Of a stretch of DNA of 64,000 nucleotides, positions 46,534 through 58,439 are shown in pieces. The stretch's first letter is position 1; every line of letters starts with the position of its first letter. Under the pieces are notes generated by a model, which saw nothing but the letters and a program-made list of their open reading frames with translations, searched no databases and was not told the origin of the DNA. Made by a program: the position numbers and the translations under genes. Source of the DNA: Echinostoma caproni (taxonomy: Eukaryota > Platyhelminthes > Trematoda > Plagiorchiida > Echinostomatidae); contig UZAN01040256.1 of the NCBI GenBank assembly GCA_900618425.1, positions 20,761 to 84,760 on the forward strand, in the 5' to 3' direction.

Positions 46534-46653
46534 CTGCATCCACGTATTTACTGAATCAGAAAATGATAAAAAATAAAACGGAGACATAAACACATATTTA
46601 CGAGAGGATGTTAAAAGTCATTTTGAAGTGGGAACCATATCATTGATACATAT

Positions 46654-47070
46654 ATGTTTTCCGGTCTACTGTCTAAAAATTTCATATTAATTAGACGCTC
46701 TCTGAGAAGCGTCTCTAGATATGGAGGTGTATCTTATGAGAAGCTGGTTGATTCCTTTGCCGACCAACAACTTAAGGCCTGTAACCGTCTATGTGACTCT
46801 GTCTTGTCCGATGCAGCACATCCTTTACACAAAGCCCTATCTAGCTCCATTTCAACTTCTGCCACCCGCAATAAATGTAAACCTTTATATACTCATATCA
46901 CTACTTTTCGCTACTCCGTTTTATCTTAGCTTTCACGTTTTTCCTCTACTAGGGAACGAATATCAAACAAACTTATACATAGTCTTTATGCTGAAATTTT
47001 TCTTCATTCTTTTACACTTCCTCGATGTTCTTTCCATTATAATCTAAGAAACTATTTGTCATATCTTTAA
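46654..47070 (+). mobile_element. CR1-like retrotransposon, C-terminal fragment
   Basis: One plus-strand frame, interrupted by a single TAG at 46927-46929, encodes the C-terminus of a CR1-type ORF2: SYEKLVDSFADQQLKACNRL, DAAHPLHKALSSSISTSATR, RFSSTRERISNKLIHSLYAE and a closing YNLRNYLSYL with TAA at 47068-47070. No RT palm is attached, so it is 5'-truncated. It is not the missing end of the 48.0-49.4 kb copy, which lies downstream of it and has its own C-terminal remnants. Confidence 0.82.
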
Positions 47071-47084
47071 ACTCATTATTAATA

Positions 47085-47620
47085 GCGTTGTGTGTGGTAG
47101 AACTAACGGCCTCCAAATGCCTCAGCATGGTCGGGGGTGGCTGTCTAGGGTTGCTGCTAGTCACCTTTCTCTTGTGCTTCGCGAAATGCTCCCGTGCAAC
47201 CAAGCACCCCAAACAGCCTCTCCTGAGAAAGCCATACTCACTGTCTTCTCGTGGCGGAGGTGTTTGCGACCAAAGTGACAGGATGAAGAGCCGACATCCG
47301 GGGACTATAATCGAGTTGGTGGACAACTGGTAATTCACTTAGAGCAGTTGGCCCAAGGCCCTGATTCCCAATCAATCATGAGGAGGCGTACGACCTACAT
47401 ACAACTTCCTGGTGGTGGCAGTGATCACCGGCCAGATTGGACATCGAGGTGTATTGGGCACATTGGACGTTTGACCCCGTCCAAAGGGCGTATGATCCGA
47501 TGAACTGGACACCGGCCTCCAATGGATTCCGGTTTTCACACACCGCCCGCTGCCTTGCGAGCCAGGCTTTGGCTAACAGAAGGCTCCGGTTGTAGATTCC
47601 TNCACCTGACCGTATTCCGC
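47085..47620. repeat. GC-rich interspersed repeat, unclassified
   Basis: This block is clearly richer in GC than its flanks and lies between two CR1 fragments. Long open frames exist on both strands with few stops (for example plus-strand CGRTNGLQMPQHGRGWLSRV and TGHRPPMDSGFHTPPAALRA). I recognise no transposase, RT or integrase motif. The composition break and position suggest an inserted repeat, followed by a (TA)n run at 47709-47731. One N at 47602. Confidence 0.45.
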
Positions 47621-47708
47621 CACATGCAAATCATGGAATGTTTTCTTTTACATAAATTTTATTGTACCATGATTTGCTTGGCACGCAGTCTGAGTTCATA
47701 CATGTGTG

Positions 47709-47731
47709 AATATATATATATATATATATAA
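47709..47731. repeat. (TA)n microsatellite
   Basis: Pure TA dinucleotide run. Confidence 0.9.
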
Positions 47732-48039
47732 TGTTAAGAAAGCTACACCTTTTTAAGAAGGCCACGCAAGATAATGAGCCAAAGGTATTATTCATCGGAG
47801 AAACTAGAAAGGTAAGGGTTCCTGATTACAACCAGAGATATTTTCTGTGTTTCCCGATCAGAATCCTTCCATCCTCATCATTCCCGGAGGCTTACAATTT
47901 TGATCAAAGCTGAAATAAATTATACACACTTTCCAGGGAAACTTCAGTTGTCGTGGCTTGTGGGTAGCTATCAATCGCTTGTGTGGCCGCACCAAGTAAA
48001 CACAAAATTAAAACTGTCGACGGTGCAAAACTACTGAGT

Positions 48040-49370
48040 TTCGTCCAGTTTCATTGTGCACAANGCTACTAAAGCATCTGGTCCTGACGGACTTTTACCC
48101 GTTTTCCTCAAGGTATGTGTGAACACTGTTTCAGTCCCACTGTCTAAAACATGTAATGGCCGTTCGATAAGCAAAAACATTCCTGATGTTTAAGAGACTG
48201 GTCAACATAACCCTGCCCCCCCCCAAAAGCAACCTTGATGTCAGNTGATGTCAGCCACTCTGAAATGTTTTAGGAGAATTTTGTTTACGTTGGTTGTTAC
48301 TGAGTCCGTCGAAGGCAACATACATCAAATTACCTATCGTTCTTCACGCTCAACACTTGATGTCACTGCCTTACTTCTTCACTCAAACAGTTCGGCACCA
48401 TATAAGTCAAGTACGACCGAGAGAATGGTGTTCTTAGACACAAAAATGCATTCCGCAGTCTTGATCGATCAGTATTGCTCAACCTGATTACCGAAATTGA
48501 TGTTAATCCCAACATTATCAGATTGATCTGCGATTATTTTACAAACAGAAGACAGTTTACCTGCCTCAACGGCAAAAGTCTCTACTCGCGCGATGGCTCC
48601 CGTTGTTCTGAAAGGATAAGTATTTTCACCGTTTTTTCAATGTGTGTCAGAATATTTTTCATTCCTCCTGCATTCATTGGCTATAAGTACGCAGGTGCAA
48701 GGCATCCACCTCTGAGGAGGTTCCTGCCATTCAAAGCAAGTTGAACGACGTTGTTACTCGGTCCTTGTCCCGTTCCCTCTGACTGAATGATTATATATAT
48801 CAGGATGTTGTGTTTTCCCTCTTTGGCCGACGTACCATATTGAACCCTCACAGATAGGTTCCCCACCCTCTCTGCCAATCATGAACCCGCACCAAAACCA
48901 AAAATAGTAGAATACCTTGGCGTCACTTTATCACACAATTTATCATGGTCAATGCATGTTCAAAACACATTCCGTAAAGTTAAAAACTTTCATATTTCTC
49001 ACTCCGATTAAAAATAGGTTCTGTTTCGCACAAGTTGATTGCTATATTTGTGATTAAATGCGCGCTCCCCCACTGGTTGTATTGCTCCCCAGTGATTTTC
49101 CTGGGTGTATTGGAGAAAGACTTTTATTTACTGAGCGAAATTTCTGAAACGCATCTCTCAATGTAGTGGCATCGTCAGGGATGAACTCGCGGATTCTATC
49201 ATAGACAGACATCTATAAGCACGAGAGAAGTTTATTAAGAAACTACTCTCGAACACTCCTCACCGATTACAAGAGGATTTTCAAAAGCTCTATCATTTGC
49301 ACGTACCACTTTATATCATGATTTCGTTTACTATATCTCGCACGACTACCTGTTGACACGGAGAAGGTTT
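48040..49370 (+). mobile_element. CR1-like non-LTR retrotransposon, decayed RT
   Basis: Plus-strand pieces in order and in several frames: KASGPDGLLPVFLK (RT start), QITYRSSRSTLDVTALLLHS, SVLLNLITEIDVNPNIIRLI, CDYFTNRRQFTCLNGKSLYS, GYKYAGARHPP at the catalytic box (YADD has become YAGA), YLGVTLSHNLSWSMHVQ (thumb), and a C-terminal trace LSNTPHRLQEDFQKLYH. Both catalytic aspartates of motif C are lost. N at 48064 and 48245. This is an old, inactive copy. Confidence 0.82.
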
Positions 49371-49379
49371 TCGCAGAAT

Positions 49380-50493
49380 TGTGCAAATGCTTGCTTCGTT
49401 GAAAAAAAACAATATCTACTGCTTTCAATTTTATTTTTATGATTTTTTAACGCGGCATTCACAAATCTCTTACAACTGCACCTCAAAGTGATATCTGTAG
49501 TGTGATGAGCCGATTTGGGTGGCTGCTAAATTGGGGTGCACTATAATTTGTTCTGCGGTATTCGATGGCCCTTTTTTGAAGAGAGCACTTTCAGATTATG
49601 TAAACAAATTAGTTAATTCATTGTCCCGGTTATGTGGTCAATTACTTCTGTTTTTTGGAACATATTCCTTTCCAAATTAATCCATATTAGAGCTTACCTG
49701 TTCGGCATCTGGCCCGCAATTCAACCAACAGACAAAATGTGACCGATGAATTCCGATCTAGCCTGAATTTTTTATGGTATACTGTATGTATAAACATAGG
49801 GTTATGGAAGCCAATGTCCTTTCTCTAGCCACCAAGAAATGATGCTTATAAAGCACGTCCATCGAAAGATGAGAACTAAGGGTGTTCTATTCCAATGTTT
49901 TGTAGTATCCTCAAAAGAGGGGAAAAATCCAAACAATATTTAGTACACTTCTGCTAATTGCTAATTGTGCCTGGCCGCAACGTGATTTACATCTCTACTT
50001 TGGAATGCCTGTGTGTGTTATAGACTGGATGTGCTTTCCCGGAATGCCCCAAAATAACCGTGAGTAGGAGTGGCTAATGGCAAAGACTGGGCTAACCGTG
50101 ACCCAGATTGTTTCGTTATCCAAATCTGGTCTATCACGGTCCCGCACGCATTGACAAGTGGTCATCGATTACGGCAGATCAGTAGAAATATAACTGAATT
50201 CACTAATGGACAAGGTTTGATTAGTGGCTCAATAGGAGGGGCCCAAATGAAACATTTATGTGAACGCGCGCATGTCTGCAGCAGCGAACCATTAGCCAGA
50301 CCACGTGACCTATTTTGCCCCAAGATGTGCCGCCCATCTGAGCATGAGGTTGTGTAGCTTCACCGATCACCCTATGTATGTTCATGCGAGTGGTTCATGA
50401 GTGAAACGGTATCGCAAAAGAAATCTGTCCAACAAACAGTTCCGACTGTGAGACCATTTTCCTGACGCAGAACATTTGGAACAAGATTGATCC
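49380..50493. other. Unannotated stretch before the second gap
   Basis: A 95-codon plus-strand frame (50070-50357) reads coding-like (GKDWANRDPDCFVIQIWSIT, HRLRQISRNITEFTNGQG) but has no recognised family and may be part of a repeat. Nothing else is seen. Confidence 0.3.
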
Positions 50494-51380
50494 NNNNNNN
50501 NNNNNNNNNNNNNNNNNNNNNNNNNNNNNNNNNNNNNNNNNNNNNNNNNNNNNNNNNNNNNNNNNNNNNNNNNNNNNNNNNNNNNNNNNNNNNNNNNNNN
50601 NNNNNNNNNNNNNNNNNNNNNNNNNNNNNNNNNNNNNNNNNNNNNNNNNNNNNNNNNNNNNNNNNNNNNNNNNNNNNNNNNNNNNNNNNNNNNNNNNNNN
50701 NNNNNNNNNNNNNNNNNNNNNNNNNNNNNNNNNNNNNNNNNNNNNNNNNNNNNNNNNNNNNNNNNNNNNNNNNNNNNNNNNNNNNNNNNNNNNNNNNNNN
50801 NNNNNNNNNNNNNNNNNNNNNNNNNNNNNNNNNNNNNNNNNNNNNNNNNNNNNNNNNNNNNNNNNNNNNNNNNNNNNNNNNNNNNNNNNNNNNNNNNNNN
50901 NNNNNNNNNNNNNNNNNNNNNNNNNNNNNNNNNNNNNNNNNNNNNNNNNNNNNNNNNNNNNNNNNNNNNNNNNNNNNNNNNNNNNNNNNNNNNNNNNNNN
51001 NNNNNNNNNNNNNNNNNNNNNNNNNNNNNNNNNNNNNNNNNNNNNNNNNNNNNNNNNNNNNNNNNNNNNNNNNNNNNNNNNNNNNNNNNNNNNNNNNNNN
51101 NNNNNNNNNNNNNNNNNNNNNNNNNNNNNNNNNNNNNNNNNNNNNNNNNNNNNNNNNNNNNNNNNNNNNNNNNNNNNNNNNNNNNNNNNNNNNNNNNNNN
51201 NNNNNNNNNNNNNNNNNNNNNNNNNNNNNNNNNNNNNNNNNNNNNNNNNNNNNNNNNNNNNNNNNNNNNNNNNNNNNNNNNNNNNNNNNNNNNNNNNNNN
51301 NNNNNNNNNNNNNNNNNNNNNNNNNNNNNNNNNNNNNNNNNNNNNNNNNNNNNNNNNNNNNNNNNNNNNNNNNNNNNNNN
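50494..51380. other. Assembly gap (887 N)
   Basis: Run of N; the flanks are not recognisable as a repeat by eye. Confidence 0.99.
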
Positions 51381-52370
51381 TCCAACTTGAGCCATACGTC
51401 TGATGATTAATGATATATGACCTTGGTTTTGACCGAGTTCTAATTTTAGTGTGCATTAATAATGTGTCTGGTGGTTATCTAAAGTAAAAATCAGTGTGGA
51501 GATATGTCTTTATTCCACAATAGACCAGTCTGCTGAAAAGTTCTGTATGACTTGGACTGTTTCTGTGGGATTCTCAGATTGGCATACGCTCACTGCCGTC
51601 CAGTTATCAAACGAGGGTTAATAAATAGTTCATGAAGATACTTCAGTAACAACACAAGTCCCCTAAGATAATGCTTATGAACTGTGTTCGTTTACCAGGG
51701 ACCAACCATTAGTTTATCACAATGCAAATGGCATAAGTGTTATACACTGTGGGAAAGTTTAATGTAAAGTTCGTTTCCGGATGAATTATCTCAGATAAAT
51801 TCAATTTAACAGAAAAACCTCCAAGTTCGTTTAACGGGTAATGTGGGTTGTCGTACCAATTCTAAATCGACCCTGATGTATACGTCCCTCATAAAGACTC
51901 CAATCAGGAACGACATGAATGCATTCATACTGTTAAACACAGCAATATACAGTTGAAACAGAGTAATTCGACAATCGCTGTCCACTTACTTATTGCTGAT
52001 TGGTTACAGGGAATGGATTTTCACTTCCTAATGTGACTTTCGTATCCCACCATATTTTGTCGTGACAATCCACATTGTGCTTCAAATTTATTTTAAACCA
52101 ATGTGAGGATCATGCGTTGCCTCTCTTATGTGTATTCTTTCACTCTCTTCAACAATCATATACATTGCGCCGATGTGACTAATCGATAATCCATAATTGC
52201 AGATTCTGAATGTGACGGGAATCACAACTTGGTCAGGTGTTGGACTATCTACCTGCAATGACAATACATTATAAACAGTGGTTCTCCTTCGAAGTTAATC
52301 AACTTCCGCCCACTGTGTATTTGGCTGTGACCGACTGAGAATACCAGGTTTTACGCCCGTTCCCGTTTGG
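51381..52370. other. Unannotated stretch
   Basis: No exon, RNA gene or transposon motif recognised. Confidence 0.35.
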
Positions 52371-52376
52371 ATGATG

Positions 52377-52440
52377 TTGGGCTGATGGTTTATTCACTTT
52401 CAACGGCGTGCTTTGGGGTTCAAAACCCGCTACTCGTACC
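52377..52440 (+). repeat. Possible tRNA-derived SINE head
   Basis: TTGGGCTGATGGTT (box-A-like) and GGGGTTCAAAACCC (box-B-like with a self-complementary T-arm) at tRNA-like spacing. The anticodon arm is unclear. Confidence 0.3.
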
Positions 52441-52449
52441 ATAATTTGA

Positions 52450-53520
52450 TGGTAGATATATTTGCTGTCGTCCGGTTCATTACCACGCCTATATTAATGG
52501 GGCTGGGTTGAGGTTGCCGGGTTGTTTCACAGGTCTCAGTGACCTTGGAGGTCACCCAGTCTGCTATTGATCATACAAGATAATGTGTGTAATAAAACTA
52601 AACTGGGCGGAACTTGAGAACATTGAATTGCATACACACAGTGTACTAAAACATGAATAAGGGAACATTATGAGACATTGTATTTGTCATATATCTCGGT
52701 AGTAGTTGGTTGCGGTCCCCAAAAACGTTCGCGCACCCTTGAAACATTGAAACATTCACATTGCTTTACTAATTTTGTGAATCACATTGCGTCCACAGTG
52801 AATGAGGATAGTACATCGGCTGCGAGGTGTTTCTATGAAAAAACGTTCTTTTGACACGCAAGGTGCATTTACAAAATGTTGGAAAACAGAGTTCGATTAT
52901 TAGTGTCAATTTGGTGTGTGTGTTTGCGGTATCCCAAAGTAAGATAAATTCATCCAAACCGGATGCTGAAGTCTCTGTGAGTAGTAAGTACAAATGTTTT
53001 CTTGCGGCCTTATTTTGAAAACATTATGATGAAAGCATCAGACGGTGATGCCACCGTCATCTTGATTCACCATATATTCTAACAGCTGAGCTAGTAGGTC
53101 AAACACACACCGGATGTCATTGTTTGTTTGATTTTAGGAAAATTGTTATTTACGCTCATCACCAGGGGCTATTTTTTCATCGACCAATTTGCCGAGAGCT
53201 CCAGCTCACATTACAGCTGTTCCCAGATCGTGTGACCTTTTTCGATTCGTGATGTCGTGTACGCGAATCACTTCCGTTCCATTCAACGCACAAACTACCG
53301 TTTGTGTGACGAGGCCACCTCGACAGTACTGATCTCTCTGCATGTTTGGTTCACCTCCTCCATGCTACAAATCATCATTTAAGATGTCTGTCCCGACAGG
53401 TCTATTTAGTATCTACCGGAATTCACCTGTTAGGGCAGACAGCTTACATGCTAATCGGTTGGTTTTAAATGCCTTAACAAGTTTGCCGAGTGAATTAAGC
53501 GTGTCGCAGTGCCACAATAT
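52450..53520. other. Unannotated stretch
   Basis: Only a minus-strand frame at 52993-52769 without a splice context. No element recognised. Confidence 0.3.
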
Positions 53521-53588
53521 GACCTCGTGACTCAGCTGGTAAGACGCGCACAATAGAGAAAACGTGCGTTTGCATTTCACCCGGGTTG
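53521..53588 (+). repeat. tRNA-derived SINE head, degenerate
   Basis: GACCTCGTGACTCAGCTGGT contains a good box A (TGACTCAGCTGG); 35 nt further on GCGTTTGCATTTCACCC is a weak box B. The spacing fits a tRNA-like RNA polymerase III promoter, but the anticodon arm is not clear. Confidence 0.35.
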
Positions 53589-53599
53589 TTGATCTCAAA

Positions 53600-55320
53600 A
53601 TTCTGACATCAGTATGTTAGACTATGTGGATAATGGGGAGACGAATTTCCTAATAAGTTGTATTGCGATGTACAATAATCTGGTTTCCCTGAAGAGGCTT
53701 ACGTCAGGATTGAACACAGGCATAACACCAAATAGCAACATTTTGTAAAAATACTTAACGATCGGCATGGTAGCTAGTAAGCAGTGTGAATTTCTCCGTT
53801 TTACCAAGGTGCCCGATGAGTGAACGAAATTCAGATTGTGACAATGACGATGGACAGACACCTAACTGGGACGGATTTCCGGTAGTGGAAAGCATTTTAA
53901 ACGACAAAACTACTATTTGGAATTTCACGGGAGCCATTTGCATAATCTGTTGCCTCAGTTCAAAAACCCTTAACATATGTTAACTTACAAAAGAGACAAT
54001 AACGTCGGAAGCAATTCAGATGAAGCAAACTACTGGCTGAATGTTCGTTTTTCTGTCCTATTCCACTCGTAGTTGGTACAAAACTTGTTGCCGGAAATCA
54101 CTCAGAAAGCAGATGAAGTCTTGATTAAACTGGTTCTATCTGTTAATTACATTCCATAAGATTCTTCGAACATACCTTTGAAGAGCAAACATCCCCACGA
54201 AGTGAATAACTTTGTTCATCACTGGGAATGTTGGTTCTAACGGATGAAGCAGCACATTCCTACCCAGCTTTCAACCTGACTTTTGTGAGACATACAGTAA
54301 AAGCACATTAGGGTTGACAATTCCTTACAGTTTTCGGCTTTGATAATGAATTTTACGCTGTCCTGCAAACAAAATGGCATCAGTTTACTTGACAAACACC
54401 TCATCAACACCGGGATGTGTGTGTTTCAAAATGGAATCCTAAACCAACTTGCATACAAAACTGAATAATGAAGGGAACGGATTCGTTGCGGGCATTTTCA
54501 AATGGTCTCTTCAATTGATGTAAATATGGGGTAAACTTTGCCAAGGGAATCCCATTTCTCATTTACGGACCGTCAAAACGAATATGTTGAGCGTTTCACA
54601 TCCCAACTAATGTTTTATAATTACCTAGTACAGCAAACTAGGTTGGTAAAAATACCATGTAGTTCCCTTGTAATCACCATCCTACCTGTATTGATAGCAC
54701 GGATTTGTCGGATATTGAACGTATTGTTCGGCACACATCGATTCCAAACCACCCACGATGATAAATTTCAGCGATGATTTAAGTCAATTGATGCATGTAT
54801 ATGATATATATTTATATATGATTGAAAGAGATGGACGAAGAGAGTGACGAATACTTTGGTGATTTTCTCTTCTTTCTGCACCCCCCCCCCAGAAGAATGA
54901 AGAGGAAAGTGTGCGAAAATCAGTGAAGCGATCAGCTTCACATATATTTGTCTCAATCTACGCAGTTTGCTGAATTAACCTCAGTAACCTTTATTCAACT
55001 GGGTTGACATGCTCCGGTCTGAATGAAAACAGAATAAACCAAGGGCGCATAGTGATTAGTTTCAGTTCGCCTAATACTACGTGGTACGATCAACGCCTTT
55101 TGTAGAGACCGCGAAAGCACACGGACTGTCCGAGAAGCGGGCATCGTAGTTTCTATGCATAATCTCCCACTTTGTTGACAATCTTTCTCGCAGAAAATGG
55201 ACTTCAACGGTGATCACTCCCAAAAGCAGGATAGCGACATATAACCGCATCAGCATTCTATAATAGTTTGCTTACAATCAAAACAAATATACCAGGTAAC
55301 TGGTTATGCCCTCGAGGAGC
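53600..55320. other. Unannotated stretch
   Basis: Open frames at 53786-53983 and 54538-54777 (plus) and 55207-54995 (minus) have no family or splice support. A C homopolymer lies near 54881-54890. Confidence 0.3.
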
Positions 55321-55328
55321 CTGTAGTC

Positions 55329-55612
55329 CTATTTTGTAATCCATTGTTTATTCCGCAACCACGTTATCCAGTGATTCGGAATACTGACTGTGTGTGTCAG
55401 CTCCGCCTGTATGTGCTCATTTATGCCTAATTTCCTTAAGGCATCGGAACTCGTGCAGTGAGTAGGTGTGAAATTCGCTTTTGCCGAAATTTCAACCAAG
55501 GCGGTCAAGTTTAATTTGCCTTTCCATCTCTGCTGACCGGCTGAGTCACAAAACACGCTTACCAGCGGATTTCGGCAAGCTCTAGCCAAATCGCTTGGAA
55601 ACCAAGGTTCAC
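55329..55612 (-). CDS. Putative C-terminal coding segment, possible 33-bp micro-intron
   Basis: The minus-strand frame is coding-like throughout: KSSEPWFPSDLARACRNPL, then RWKGKLNLTALVEISAKANF, THCTSSDALRKLGINEHIQA and ending NHWITWLRNKQWITK with TAG at 55329. Between the first two parts, 55562-55530 starts GTAAGC and ends CAGCAG, so it could be a 33-bp intron; as it is in frame it could equally be translated (VSVFCDSAGQQ). Introns of about 30 bp are known in schistosomes. Family not recognised; no AATAAA seen. Confidence 0.33.
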
Positions 55613-55619
55613 TTGACTT

Positions 55620-56098
55620 GAAGGTCCATTATCAAAAGACTGAGTTAAAATGGAACATTGCCCTCTTTGGATGCATATGGAAACCCTGGGTAGATGTGAA
55701 CGGCAGGGAAGCAGCTCTATAGCATGCAAAAGAGTTATTTACTCCACGTGCCTTTACTGCGGGCATTTTCTGGAACGTGATACCTTACACCGAACGCGAT
55801 TTGAAGAATCACCTACAGAGTTAGAATTTCTCCGTCCCATACCTAAGTTCACGCTTTCTTCGATATGGGTTGTCAAAAATACTGAAAATTCATTATTTTT
55901 GACGACTTATTGTTTACCTATTCTATAAGACAGCAGGATGCATTCTTGAGGAGATGGATCATGAACATTATGAAACAATTCAAATTGTAAAAGCCGCATA
56001 GCCACAGATTAGTTCGTTGTGTTCTTTTGGAAAGAATCTCCAAGGGCTTACAATATCCATTGCTAAGTTGTGAGATTCTCCCCTGATCTCTGAAGCAG
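55620..56098 (+). pseudogene. Coding-like traces upstream of the 56.1-kb exons
   Basis: Plus-strand peptides that read as coding occur in changing frames with stops: ELKWNIALFGCIWKPWVDVN, then AGCILEEMDHEHYETIQIV, then RLVRCVLLERISKGLQYPL. The last shares the frame of the 56099 exon but is separated from it by a TGA. They may be small exons or a frameshifted part of the same gene. I cannot decide from one sequence. Confidence 0.2.
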
Positions 56099-56607
56099 CC
56101 CGATTTTGAGGAGATCATAATAAAAGATACACCTCTTTGGGAATTGTCTTCGAAGTATCAACAATATTTCTGCACCCCATAACTGTTCAAACATTCGCAA
56201 AATGTCGTTGGGCCGTAAGACTCCAACGGGTGATTCCCATGTCGACGTTTGTGCGCCACCACATGTTCATGTTCGACAGGTGATCTTGGTGCTTAATCAG
56301 GTTCGTCTTTAGCGATTCTAAAACCTAGTTTATTCTACGATCAGCAGGCAGCTTCATAGAGCAGGACTTTGATTCAATGTATTTTTATGGTTGTCTTGAT
56401 ACTGTATGTGCGAAACGTCCTCATCAGTCAGTTCTTATGCGGCACGTGATTCGCATTTACCCACAAAACGAGATCAAATTCTCTGAATGGTATTGGTTAC
56501 AATGTCCCATAAACCTTTTCCGTTCATTCTTGGACCAATGTTTGCAGAAAAATCCTCCTCCACAAGTTTATGAACCTGTCATATATTCTAACTATGTAGC
56601 GTTCTGA
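56099..56607 (+). CDS. Putative 3' end of a gene, SOCS-box-like C-terminus, frameshifted
   Basis: Two plus-strand exons are proposed: 56099-56279 (acceptor CTGAAGCAG; donor GACAG/gtgatc) and 56352-56607 (acceptor GGCAG), joined in phase across a 72-bp intron. Exon 1 starts PDFEEIIIKDTPLWELSSKY and must change frame at a CCCC run (56175-56178) to continue TFAKCRWAVRLQRVIPMSTF and VRHHMFMFD. Exon 2 reads SFIEQDFDSMYFYGCLDTVC, then SVLMRHVIRIYP, WLQCPINLFRSFLDQCLQKN and ends PVIYSNYVAF-stop at 56607. The LMRHVIR...LQCPINLFRSFL spacing resembles a SOCS box (an elongin-binding C-terminal helix set found in ankyrin-SOCS proteins), but this is only a pattern. The frameshift may be an assembly error or a sign of a pseudogene. 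Confidence 0.42.
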
Positions 56608-56619
56608 GTAGCTCTTTGC

Positions 56620-57880
56620 TTGTCTGGAACTGTTCCCTATTCTAGTTGAGACTGCACGAACCCAATGTTTCATTAATATAGCTTAACGACCGCGCTTTTT
56701 TGATGATAATGAATACGGTTATGTTCCTCTAGACCCCTAAAAGATATTTGTGATCAAGGTCTTTAAAGTATCAGTGAGTACTCTTTGCTAACAATCTTAT
56801 TATCCCTACAACCGATTGATGCAATACACTGACAAAATCAAATGCTCGCATTTTTGGAGAGTTGCTGAATTGTCTGCTAAACTTTCAAACTGGAAAAAAT
56901 GCTGATTTAATAAATTAAAAATTTATACATATTTTTTTGGTAGCATCTTGACACATTTATTCTATGGTGCGCGCGCGTTGCAATCAAACGTATACGTACC
57001 ACCGCTTAAACAAATCACATACTTACTTCCCTCTTGCACACATTGAGCCAACTCGAACACATAACCCAGTACTAGGTATACAACATTTCTCGTGTTGATA
57101 TTGTTTGTTCGACTATTACATGCACGTATATGTCCTCTGCATTTCAGCATTCTACTTTGTTTTGCCTAGGCCTCTCGATCGTATCTCGATAAAAACCCAT
57201 TTCGATTGGATTCTGATGTGTCTCAACCTGACTCAGAGTTTCCTAGTAAAACGACCAGAATGTTACAGTTCTAGTCATTGAAGATCTGTGGCAATTTACA
57301 AACAAGTACTCCACGAACGTGCCAAGTGCATTACTAAGAATGCTCAATATGAGTGGATCTAGCCCCCGAAAGGGGTCTAACCGCAATGCAGGTTGCACAA
57401 AAGGGATTGTGTTTACACAAAAAAATGCACGGCATCCTGCTGGTAATCACTTCCATTGTACTATACTAAGTTATGTTAAACTGGACAACACATTATACGT
57501 TACGCATTGATTTAACTCAAACTGGATCAGTAATTATGCACTTGCTAAATCAAAATGTTTACTCTGTTAATAACGTATAATCCTGGGAATCAAAAGAACC
57601 AGACACACATTGACAGTAAAACGTCTTAATGAATTCCATATGATTTAGATTAAGACAGTTCAGAGAAAAATAAAAAAATCTTAAGACAAATGAGGTCTTT
57701 GTCTCATTTCTGCAAATAATCAGAAATTTCTGTGATAAGTTCGTCCTCCACAACTCCTTTATTGCTGTAGCACCCTAATTTTTTCTAATCAAAACAATCC
57801 TCGGGATCGAATAGTTGATACACACGCAAGTGCAAACACAGGTACAAACGCGCGTGGGAAATGGATATCGGATAGCAAAC
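56620..57880. other. Unannotated stretch
   Basis: No exon or element recognised. Confidence 0.35.
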
Positions 57881-57892
57881 GTGGACGATTTT

Positions 57893-57929
<37 letters not shown>

Positions 57930-57939
57930 TGGTAGTAGT
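57893..57939. repeat. (TAG)n microsatellite
   Basis: About 15 trinucleotide units with interruptions (GTAGTGGTAGTGGTAG) at the right end. Confidence 0.95.
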
Positions 57940-57944
57940 CACCA

Positions 57945-58435
57945 TTCTTCCGAGCACCTCCCCGGGACACACCCAAAACGGGAAGCATAAAACTAGCACC
58001 CATCAATCTTGATAATGATTTTATCAGTCACAAGTGTGACTGCCCAAAATTCCGTCGATTATCGTAAACAAATGATCGAACATTCACTCGTTATGTTATC
58101 TTGCTGAAATAATCTGTCCAATACACCTATTCCAACGACGTCAGACATGCTCATAGTTTGGGACATTATTAGGCAATCGAAGCGAACGAATTATTGCTGT
58201 TGATTTGTGAAGGATTACCAATTGGAATAAACTTCAACGTTGCAAACGTCAAACTTATCGGTCAATAACTGAGTGCATTCTAGCGACTGTTTAGCAAATA
58301 CAGTAGTATCTGTGAACTTACGTCAAATCAAGAAATTGCTTCATATACCTCGAGAGATGAATATTCAGCAACCACATAACCACAGTGTTACTAAAAAGTG
58401 AAAAGAAAACAACAATATAATACAGCAATTAAATA
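57945..58435. other. Unannotated stretch
   Basis: No exon or element recognised up to the T-rich end of the CR1 copy to the right. Confidence 0.35.
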
Positions 58436-58439
58436 ACGT

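Noticed and set aside
50372..51456. Several 300-codon frames across 50.5-51.4 kb
   Set aside because: Made almost entirely of N from the assembly gap.
54768..54956. Minus-strand frame beside a C homopolymer
   Set aside because: AT-rich chance frame without signals.
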